NCBI GenBank assembly: GCA_030824575.1
Contig: JAVBXL010000019.1
Coordinates: 1 to 40,678 of the forward strand
Source: a bacterium
GTDB taxonomy: Bacteria > Pseudomonadota > Alphaproteobacteria > Sphingomonadales > Sphingomonadaceae
Reading direction: 5' to 3'
Length of the DNA: 40,678 nucleotides
Shown: in pieces, positions 27,427-35,424 of the stretch
Layout of the letters: each line of letters starts with the position of its first letter
Position numbering within the stretch: the first letter of the stretch is position 1
The notes under the pieces: model-generated
Told to the model about the DNA's origin: nothing
The model's input: only the letters and a program-made list of their open reading frames with translations
Database searches by the model: none
Program-made: the position numbers and the translations under genes

Positions 27427-27601
27427 CGGACCGGAGAATATGCGCTGCCCTGTGGGCTGTCATGGCGGGCGTCGTCCATAGGGATTGCGGATAATCGGCG
27501 AGATGGGCGGCCCGCGTCATACTGTCATATTTAGCGTCCGCTTATGACTGCGCGGCTGTTCCGATTTGTCGCCGTGCATATGGGCAGGCAGATTTCCTGC
27601 C

Positions 27602-28474
27602 ATGACGACCGATATTCTCCTGATCGGATTTGGCGAGGCCGGCAGCACTTTCGCGGCGGCCGGCGCGTGGGGCGGGCGCGCGTTGGCGCATGATCGCGAT
27701 CCGGCGCGGGCCAGCGTGATGGCGCATCTGGGCCTTGTCTGTCGCGATCGGCTGGACGATTCGGTGCAGGGCGTGCCGATGATCCTGTCGCTGGTGACGG
27801 CCGATCAGGCGCTGGCGGTGGCGCGCGACGCCGCGGCGCTGGTCGCGCCGGGGACGCTGTTCTGCGACATGAACAGCGTTGCGCCGCAGACCAAGCAGGC
27901 CGCCGCGGCGCTGATCGAGGCGGCGGGTAGCCATTATGTCGATGTCGCGGTGATGGCGCCGGTCGATCCGGCGGGGCTGGATGTGCCGTTGCTGTTGAGC
28001 GGTGCGCAGGCGGAACAGGCGCAAGCGCGGTTGCATGCGCTGGGCTTTGCCAAGACGCGGGTCGTGGGCGCAGATGTCGGCCGGGCCTCCTCGATCAAGA
28101 TGATCCGGTCGGTGATGGTCAAGGGGATCGAGGCGCTGACCGCCGAATGTGTGCTGGCCGCGGCGCAAGCGGATGTGCTGGACGAGGTGCTGGCATCGCT
28201 GGATGCGAGCGAGAAGGCGAAACCCTGGGGCGTGCGGGCGGATTATAATCTCGAACGGATGCTGGTGCATGGGACGCGCCGGGCGGCCGAAATGGAGGAA
28301 GTGGTCAAGACGCTGGATGGCCTGGGCACCGGCGCGGCGATGACGCGCGGCACGGTGGCGCGGCAGGCCGCGATCGGCGCGTTGGGGGTGAAGGCGCCGC
28401 CGGAGCGGTTGGCGGAGAAGATTGGAGTGATCGGTCGCTCGGCCATGCCAGTGGCGCGCGAGGTTGCGCAATAG
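27602..28474 (+). CDS. NAD(P)-dependent 6-phosphogluconate-dehydrogenase-like oxidoreductase (DUF1932)
   Basis: 290 residues. The N-terminal Rossmann region starts DILLIGFGEAGSTFAAA, and FCDMNSVAPQTKQ corresponds to the beta-hydroxyacid dehydrogenase substrate loop. The C-terminal all-helical part (SSIKMIRSVMVKGIEALTAECVLAAAQADV) fits DUF1932. The family oxidises beta-hydroxy acids or reduces the matching oxo-acids. Its place between ligR and ligJ suggests a role near the 4,5-cleavage pathway, for example on a hydroxy/oxo-acid side product, but no SYK-6 Lig enzyme of this family is known to me. The start at 27602 has GCAGGCAGATTTCC upstream, a weak site. Confidence 0.85.
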   Translation: MTTDILLIGFGEAGSTFAAAGAWGGRALAHDRDPARASVMAHLGLVCRDRLDDSVQGVPMILSLVTADQALAVARDAAALVAPGTLFCDMNSVAPQTKQAAAALIEAAGSHYVDVAVMAPVDPAGLDVPLLLSGAQAEQAQARLHALGFAKTRVVGADVGRASSIKMIRSVMVKGIEALTAECVLAAAQADVLDEVLASLDASEKAKPWGVRADYNLERMLVHGTRRAAEMEEVVKTLDGLGTGAAMTRGTVARQAAIGALGVKAPPERLAEKIGVIGRSAMPVAREVAQ

Positions 28475-28480
28475 GGTTTT

Positions 28481-28546
28481 GTGCTCCCGCGCAGGCGGGA
28501 GCCTAGTCCCGCCGTCTGAACTGGGCTCCTGCCTGCGCAGGAGCAC
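28481..28546. repeat. Dispersed inverted-repeat element, copy 3
   Basis: Starts GTGCTCCCGCGCAGGCGGGA and ends GGCTCCTGCCTGCGCAGGAG followed by CAC. It lies in the 120-bp gap before ligJ and is the shortest and most symmetrical copy. Confidence 0.88.
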
Positions 28547-28594
28547 GGATTGCTGGAGGCGGGGTGGATGGATTAGGACTGGAGATAAGAGCGG

Positions 28595-29616
28595 ATGAGC
28601 CTGATTATCGATTGCCACGGTCATTACACTGTCCTGCCCAAGGGGCATGACGCCTGGCGCGAGGCGCAGAAGGCGGCGTTCAAGGACGGTACGGCGTGCC
28701 CGCCCTATCCTGAGATCAGCGATGCGGAAATCCGCGAGACGATCGAGGCGAACCAGTTGCGCCTGATCAAGGAGCGCGGGGCGGACTTCACCATCTTTTC
28801 GCCGCGCGCGTCCACCATGGCACCGCATATCGGCGACGAGGCGGTGGCCAAGGAATGGGCGATCCGCTGCAACGACCTGATCGCGCGGGTCGTTGGCCTG
28901 TTCCCCGATACGTTCGTCGGCGTATGCATGTTGCCGCAGTCGCCCAAGGCGGACATGACAAACAGCATTGCGGAGCTGGAGCGGTGCGTCACCGAACTGG
29001 GCTTTATCGGCTGCAACCTCAATCCCGATCCGGGCGGCGGGCATTTTACCCATCCGCCGCTGACGGACAAATATTGGTATCCCTTCTACGAAAAGATGGT
29101 CGAGCTGGACGTGCCGGCGATGATCCATGTGTCGGGCAGCTGCAATCCGGCGATGCACGCGACCGGCGGCTATTATATCGCGGCGGATACGATCGCGTTC
29201 ATGCAGCTGCTGGAAGGCGACCTGTTCAAGGATTTCCCGACGCTGCGCTTCATCATCCCGCATGGCGGCGGCGCGGTGCCCTATCATTGGGGGCGCTATC
29301 GGGGTCTGGCCGACATGCTCAAGAAGCCTGATCTGTCTACGCATCTGATGAACAATATCTTCTTCGACACCTGCGTCTATCATCAGCCGGGCGTGGACCT
29401 GTTGGCCGACGTGATCGAGAATAAGAATATCCTGTTCGGGTCGGAAATGGTCGGCGCGGTGCGCGGCATCGACCCGACCACCGGATTTTATTTCGACGAC
29501 ACCAAACGCTATGTCGATGCGCTGGACGTGAGCGACGAGGAGCGCGCTGCGATCTTCGCGGGCAATGCCCGTCGCGTCTTCCCGCGCCTGGACGCCAAAT
29601 TGAAGGAGAGGGGACT

Positions 29617-29620
<4 letters not shown>
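28595..29620 (+). CDS. ligJ: 4-oxalomesaconate hydratase
   Basis: 341 residues, same length as SYK-6 LigJ. Amidohydrolase-type metal ligands are visible: DCHGH (His8, His10), MIHVSGS and FIIPHGGGAVPYHWGR. LigJ hydrates 4-oxalomesaconate to 4-carboxy-4-hydroxy-2-oxoadipate using zinc. A GGAGATAAGAG site precedes the ATG. The stop overlaps ligA by 4 bp. Confidence 0.96.
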
Positions 29621-30964
<1,344 letters not shown>

Positions 30965-30974
30965 CTAATTTGAC

Positions 30975-31095
30975 GCCCCTCCCTTGAAAGGGAGGGGGTG
31001 GCGAGCATTGCGAGCCCACGATCTACCCGCAGGCGTTGCTAGCGATTGCTGCGCAATCGCACCCACCCCCAACCCCTCCCTGAAAGGGAGGGGGT
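30975..31095. repeat. 120-bp intergenic repeat with CCCTCCC/GGGAGGG ends between ligB and ligC
   Basis: The left end is CCCCTCCCTTGAAAGGGAGG and the right end is CCCCTCCCTGAAAGGGAGGG, each a hairpin in itself and an inverted copy of the other. The middle includes GCGATTGCTGCGCAATCGC, another hairpin. It is unlike the other palindromic family in this window and resembles a miniature inverted-repeat element. Confidence 0.85.
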
Positions 31096-31113
31096 TAAAG
31101 TACGGAGTTTCTC

Positions 31114-32055
31114 ATGCGTATTGCCCTGGCTGGTGCTGGCGCCTTTGGCGAAAAGCATCTTGATGGCCTCAAGAATATCGACGGCGTGACCGTCACGTCG
31201 ATCATCGGCCGCGAACTGGAGGCCACGAAGAAGGTCGCGGAGAAATATGGCATCGGCCATGTGACGACCGACCTGAACGAGACTTTGGCCCGCGATGATG
31301 TGGACGCGGTGATCCTGTGTACGCCCACGCAAATGCACGCGGCCCAGGCGATCGCCTGCATGGATGCGGGCAAGCATGTCGAGGTGGAAATTCCGCTGGC
31401 CGATAGCTGGGCCGATGCGCAGGCGGTGCTGGCCAAGCAGAAGGAAACCGGCCTGACCTGCATGGTCGGCCATACCCGCCGCTTCAATCCGTCGCACCAG
31501 TTCGTCCACAACCGCATCAAGGCGGGCGAATTCAATATTCAACAGATGGACGTGCAGACCTATTTCTTCCGTCGCAAGAATATCAATGCGAAGGGCGAGG
31601 CGCGCAGCTGGACCGATCATCTGCTGTGGCATCATGCCGCACATACGGTCGACCTGTTCGCCTATCAGGCGGGCAAGATCGTGTCGGCGCACGCGCTCCA
31701 GGGGCCGATCCATCCGGAACTGGGCATCGCCATGGATATGTCGATCCAGTTGAAGAGCGAGACGGGGGCGATCTGTACCCTGTCGCTGTCGTTCAACAAT
31801 GACGGGCCGCTGGGCACTTTCTTCCGCTATATCGGCGACAGCGACACCTATATCGCGCGCTACGACGATCTGGTGAACGGCAAGGAAGAAGCGATCGACG
31901 TCAGCCAGGTCGCCGTGTCGATGAACGGCATCGAATTGCAGGACCGCGAATTCATCAGCGCCATCCGCGAAGGTCGCGATCCCAATTCGAGCGTCGCCAA
32001 GGTGTTCGATTGCTATCGCGTGCTGGGCGAACTGGAAACGCAGCTGGCGGGCTAA
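31114..32055 (+). CDS. ligC: 4-carboxy-2-hydroxymuconate-6-semialdehyde dehydrogenase
   Basis: 313 residues (SYK-6 LigC has 315), Gfo/Idh/MocA fold. The Rossmann motif GAGAFGEKHLDGL lies at the N-terminus, and HVEVEIPLADSW takes the place of the usual EKP loop. It oxidises the hemiacetal form of the LigAB product with NADP+ to 2-pyrone-4,6-dicarboxylate. It is separated from ligB by a 149-bp gap filled by a repeat element, so expression may be partly uncoupled from ligJAB. A bidirectional terminator follows. Confidence 0.96.
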   Translation: MRIALAGAGAFGEKHLDGLKNIDGVTVTSIIGRELEATKKVAEKYGIGHVTTDLNETLARDDVDAVILCTPTQMHAAQAIACMDAGKHVEVEIPLADSWADAQAVLAKQKETGLTCMVGHTRRFNPSHQFVHNRIKAGEFNIQQMDVQTYFFRRKNINAKGEARSWTDHLLWHHAAHTVDLFAYQAGKIVSAHALQGPIHPELGIAMDMSIQLKSETGAICTLSLSFNNDGPLGTFFRYIGDSDTYIARYDDLVNGKEEAIDVSQVAVSMNGIELQDREFISAIREGRDPNSSVAKVFDCYRVLGELETQLAG

Positions 32056-32082
32056 GCTTGAATCCCTTCGGGGTCGCAAGGA

Positions 32083-32116
32083 AGGGCGTGGCGGATTTAT
32101 CCGCCGCGCCCTTTTT
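32083..32116. terminator. Rho-independent terminator after ligC
   Basis: AAGGGCG-T-GGCGGA pairs with TCCGCC-G-CGCCCTT around a TTTA loop, followed by TTTTT. It lies between the convergent ligC and the small conserved gene and probably serves both. Confidence 0.9.
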
Positions 32117-32121
32117 GCGTG

Positions 32122-32349
32122 TCATGCCGTCAACAGCGGGTGCGTCATGCGCAGGTCATCGAGCAGGCTCTCGATCAGCGCGATATCCTGAAAGCTGCCG
32201 GTCGGCGTCGCGTTCCAGTTGCAATGGGGATGGGTGGCCGGGCTGTAGAGGCGCAGCTTGCCGACCACCTTGCGCCAGTGATGCTTGCTCTTGCCATGGT
32301 CGCGGACCAGCCGGGCCACGAGCAGGTCGGTTAGCTTTTCCGCTGTCAT
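32122..32349 (-). CDS. Small conserved sphingomonad protein of unknown function
   Basis: 75 residues: TAEKLTDLLVARLVRDHG, then SKHHWRKVVGKLRLYS and THPHCNWNATPTG, rich in histidine and tryptophan. I recognise the pattern as a small protein often seen in sphingomonads, but no function is known to me. It has no signal peptide or membrane helix. It starts 31 bp downstream of the AraC-type gene on the same strand and ends at a terminator, so it is probably a real last gene of that operon. Confidence 0.68.
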   Translation of the reverse strand: MTAEKLTDLLVARLVRDHGKSKHHWRKVVGKLRLYSPATHPHCNWNATPTGSFQDIALIESLLDDLRMTHPLLTA

Positions 32350-32380
32350 GGCAGGCTATGTAAGGGCGCTGCGCGCGGCG

Positions 32381-33253
32381 TCAACCTGTCCGCGCGGCGC
32401 GATAGGCGCGGGGCGGCTGGCCGATATGGCGGGTGAAGAAGCGCGAGAAATAGGCCGGGTCTTCAAAGCCGATGGCATAGGCGATCTCCGCCACCGACAG
32501 CTGGGAATAGAGGAGCAGCCGGCGCGCCTCCAGCAAGGCGCGGTCGTCGAGCATCTGGGCGGGGGAGCTGCCCGCGACCTGCGCGCAGGCCTGGCGTAGA
32601 GCGGTGAGGCTGGTGCCGAGCGCTTTGGCGTGATCCGATACGGGTTCGCGCTGGCGGAAGCGCTGTTCGATCCGTTCGCGTAGGCGCGCGACCAGCGCGG
32701 CCTGACGCGCGGTGCCAGGCCGCGCCGCCTGCGCCAGCGTGGCGCGGCGCAGGGCGAGCACCATCAGCGAGAGGAGCGCGGATTCGACGGCGGCGCGCTG
32801 GCCGGGGCCGGACCAGCCCAGTTCCTGCGCCATGCGCATGATAATGTCCTGCGCCATGCCGCCGTCGCCGACCGGCAGGGGGACGGCATGGGGGTGAGCA
32901 AAAAGCGGGGCGAGATCGGCGTCGCGGGCGATCAGATGGCGCAGATAGGCGTCGGCGATGGTGGTGACATGGCCGCGCGATTCGCTGTGCCAGGTGAAGC
33001 CATGGACGATGGCGGCCGGGATAAGCAGCAGGCAGGGCGCGTCGAAGCTGACCTGCGCCGCCTCCGCCTGCATCGCGCCTCCGCCTTCGCCGATCAGGAT
33101 GATATGGTTAAGGTCGCGATGGACATGCGGGCGGATCGTCCATTCGCTGGGGCGGGATCGATCGTCCAGGCTTTCGACATGGACGAAGCCTTCCGCTACG
33201 CTGCGCTGCGGTTCGCCATAGAGATAGAAGCTGGGGACGGGGGCGGTCGACAT
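32381..33253 (-). CDS. pobR: AraC-family regulator, PobR-like
   Basis: 290 residues. The N-terminal cupin-type sensor domain (RPHVHRDLNHIILIGEGGGAM) is followed by a linker and a double HTH at about 195-288 (SLTALRQACAQVAGSSPAQMLDDRALLEARRLLLYSQLSVAEIAYAIGFEDPAYFSRFFTRHIGQPPRAYR). AraC-type PobR proteins sense 4-hydroxybenzoate and turn on pobA. The assignment rests on family resemblance and on pobA and an aromatic-acid transporter nearby. It lies 46 bp downstream of the transporter gene on the same strand. The start at 33253 has only a weak GGACGATCC site. Confidence 0.75.
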   Translation of the reverse strand: MSTAPVPSFYLYGEPQRSVAEGFVHVESLDDRSRPSEWTIRPHVHRDLNHIILIGEGGGAMQAEAAQVSFDAPCLLLIPAAIVHGFTWHSESRGHVTTIADAYLRHLIARDADLAPLFAHPHAVPLPVGDGGMAQDIIMRMAQELGWSGPGQRAAVESALLSLMVLALRRATLAQAARPGTARQAALVARLRERIEQRFRQREPVSDHAKALGTSLTALRQACAQVAGSSPAQMLDDRALLEARRLLLYSQLSVAEIAYAIGFEDPAYFSRFFTRHIGQPPRAYRAARTG

Positions 33254-33299
33254 GATGGATCGTCCATCTATGCGCCCGGCCCCGCCTGTCCGCAAGCGC

Positions 33300-34595
33300 T
33301 CAGGCCGGGCGGGGGCGGAGCATCGCCAGCAAGGCCGCACCGACCAGCGAACCGAGCGCCATGACGATCGCGACGGCAGGCAAGCCGAAGTCCAGCGTGA
33401 AGAGGAAGCCGGCGAGGATCGGCCCCAGCGCCGCGCCGCCACGGCCGATGCCGATGACGATGCCGGTCCCGCCGGCGCGCACGGCGGTCGGGAAGGATTG
33501 GGCGACCAGCGCATAGAGGCCGACCACTGCGCCATTGGTGAAGAAGCCGGCGCAGGCCGCGATCAGGCTGAGGCCGGCGAGCGTCGTCTGCCCCTGGCCA
33601 AAAAGCGTGACCATCCCGGTGGAGGCGACCATCGCCACCATGACCAGGGCGCGCAGCGGCAGCCGCCAGCTGAGCGCGCCGAGCAGCATCGCGCCGGCAA
33701 GGCCGCCGACATTCGCCCAGACCAGCACGCCGCCGGCGGCCGAGGGCGCGAAGCCCATGTCTACCACGATCTTCGGCACCCATTTCAGGATGAAGTAGAA
33801 GGTCATGATGTGGCAGAAATAGGCGAGCGTCAGCAAGATGGTGGTGCGCGCCAGGCCGGGGGCGAACAGAGAGGCGAAGGATGGCTTGGTCGCTGAAGGA
33901 TCATGCGCGGGGAGGGCATCGGCCGGGGCATGGCCCATGCGGGCGAGCAGGCGGTTGATCCGCGCCAGCGCGCCTTGCGGCCGCTTTTGCAACAGGAAGC
34001 CGATCGATTCGGGCAGCAGCCAGAGCGAAATGGGCAGGAAGAGTGCGGTGACGATGCCGCCGAACAGGAAGATGTCGCGCCAGTCGCCCGCCACCAGCAA
34101 GTAGGAAGCGACCGACCCGCCCAGGATCGCGCCGACCGGATAGCCCGCCGCCATGATCGCGACAGCCAGGCTGCGGGAGCGGGCGTTGGACAGTTCGGCA
34201 ACCATGGCGTTGGTGCAGGCGAGCATCCCGCCGATGCCAAGGCCCGTCGCCAAGCGGATGAGCGAGAGCGACACCACGTCCCATGCCTGGGTCGCGCCGG
34301 CCATGCCCGCCGCCATGACGACAAGGCAGCCCAATATGGTCGGGCGGCGGCCGATGCGGTCGGCCAGGTTGCCGAGCAGCACGGACCCGATCGCCATGCC
34401 GATCAGTTCCATCGACAGGACGAGGCCGAGCGCGGCGCGATCGATCCCCCATTCCTTGGCGATGCCGGGCGAGGCGAAGCTGATGGCCAGCACATCGAAG
34501 CCGTCGAGCGCGTTGAGCAGGATGCACAGGATGATCGCTGCGATCTGGAGCCGGCCCATGGGGGCTTCGTCCAGCCTGTGCCTGATGTCGGTCAT
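33300..34595 (-). CDS. pcaK: Aromatic acid:H+ symporter (AAHS family, PcaK-like)
   Basis: 431 residues with 12 predicted helices. Helix 1 carries the AAHS signature LLNALDGFDVLAISFASPGIAKEWG, and the loop between helices 2 and 3 is GNLADRIGRRPTILG. PcaK-type carriers import 4-hydroxybenzoate and/or protocatechuate with protons. Being next to a PobR-like gene and close to pobA supports 4-hydroxybenzoate as a substrate; vanillate or other aromatic acids remain possible. Confidence 0.85.
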   Translation of the reverse strand: MTDIRHRLDEAPMGRLQIAAIILCILLNALDGFDVLAISFASPGIAKEWGIDRAALGLVLSMELIGMAIGSVLLGNLADRIGRRPTILGCLVVMAAGMAGATQAWDVVSLSLIRLATGLGIGGMLACTNAMVAELSNARSRSLAVAIMAAGYPVGAILGGSVASYLLVAGDWRDIFLFGGIVTALFLPISLWLLPESIGFLLQKRPQGALARINRLLARMGHAPADALPAHDPSATKPSFASLFAPGLARTTILLTLAYFCHIMTFYFILKWVPKIVVDMGFAPSAAGGVLVWANVGGLAGAMLLGALSWRLPLRALVMVAMVASTGMVTLFGQGQTTLAGLSLIAACAGFFTNGAVVGLYALVAQSFPTAVRAGGTGIVIGIGRGGAALGPILAGFLFTLDFGLPAVAIVMALGSLVGAALLAMLRPRPA

Positions 34596-34633
34596 CCTTG
34601 GTCCCGTCCGCTATATTCTATCGTCTGTTAGTG

Positions 34634-35194
34634 TCAGCCGACCGCGAAAATGTCCAGCGCGACATGGTCCTTGAAGCGGGCGGCGGTGCACAGGAATATG
34701 GTGCGGCCGAGCCAGGCGTGCGGGCCGTCGCCTGCCACTTCGAAGCGCGGGGTGGTGCGGAAATAATAGAGAGAAGGGTCCACCACCTCGCCCGCCGCGA
34801 TGCGGGCCAGCACTGGCGCGGGGCCGTGTCGATAGCCCGGATTGACGACGGAGATGATCGCGCCATCATCTGCCTGCAACGAATAGCGGGCCAGGATGTC
34901 GGCGGTGCCATCCGCCCGGATCGACTGCCAGTCCGCGCCGCCGGGCAGCACTTTGCCGGTGAGGCGCGGGCCATCGACGCTGCCGCCAGTGATGGGGATG
35001 ACCCGCTTGCGCACGCCATCGACCATGCCCAGTTCCTGCGGCGCGCCGATCAGGACGCGCAGGCGCATGGCGAGGCTGAGTGGCGGGGTGGCGAGCGTGC
35101 CGCCTTGCGCCGCGGCCAGCGGGGCGGCGGTGCCGGCAAGAGCGAGGCCGGGCATGGCCTTGAGCAGGCCGCGGCGGTGCATGTCGCTGGTCAT
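34634..35194 (-). CDS. Tat-exported DUF3237 protein
   Basis: 186 residues. The N-terminus has a twin-arginine signal, DMHRRGLLKAMPGLALAGTAAPLAAA. The rest is a beta-rich DUF3237 domain: LSLAMRLRVLIGAPQELG near its start, GGSVDGPRLTGKVLPGGADWQSIRADGTADILARY in the middle and YYFRTTPRFEVAGDGPHAWLGRTIFLCTA near its end. The family has no settled function. It is the first gene of the operon with the AAHS transporter and PobR-like regulator, so a role with an aromatic substrate in the periplasm is possible. Start ATG 35194 has GGGAG 5 bases upstream; a longer frame to 35440 would cover the promoter gap. Confidence 0.8.
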   Translation of the reverse strand: MTSDMHRRGLLKAMPGLALAGTAAPLAAAQGGTLATPPLSLAMRLRVLIGAPQELGMVDGVRKRVIPITGGSVDGPRLTGKVLPGGADWQSIRADGTADILARYSLQADDGAIISVVNPGYRHGPAPVLARIAAGEVVDPSLYYFRTTPRFEVAGDGPHAWLGRTIFLCTAARFKDHVALDIFAVG

Positions 35195-35424
35195 CATCTC
35201 TCCCTGTCTGCCGACGCGGCGGCTTCTGGCCTTGGAATAGAGGATCATGGTGCCATGGCCAATATGGCCCATGATTTTACCGAAAGATGGGGCCGGTTCT
35301 GGCGCGCGCGATGCGGCGTCGGTGAACAGGACGGGGGCTGGCGACGTCATCCTTCTGCTTGGCTTATGCCCGACCATATGGGAAAGGCGCTTGGGGGGCC
35401 GTGAAACTGGATGCCGGATAACAG

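Noticed and set aside
27542..29383. 613-codon open frame on the - strand across the dehydrogenase and ligJ
   Set aside because: It runs antisense to two clear genes and through a dispersed repeat; its product is a low-complexity Arg/His/Gln-rich sequence.
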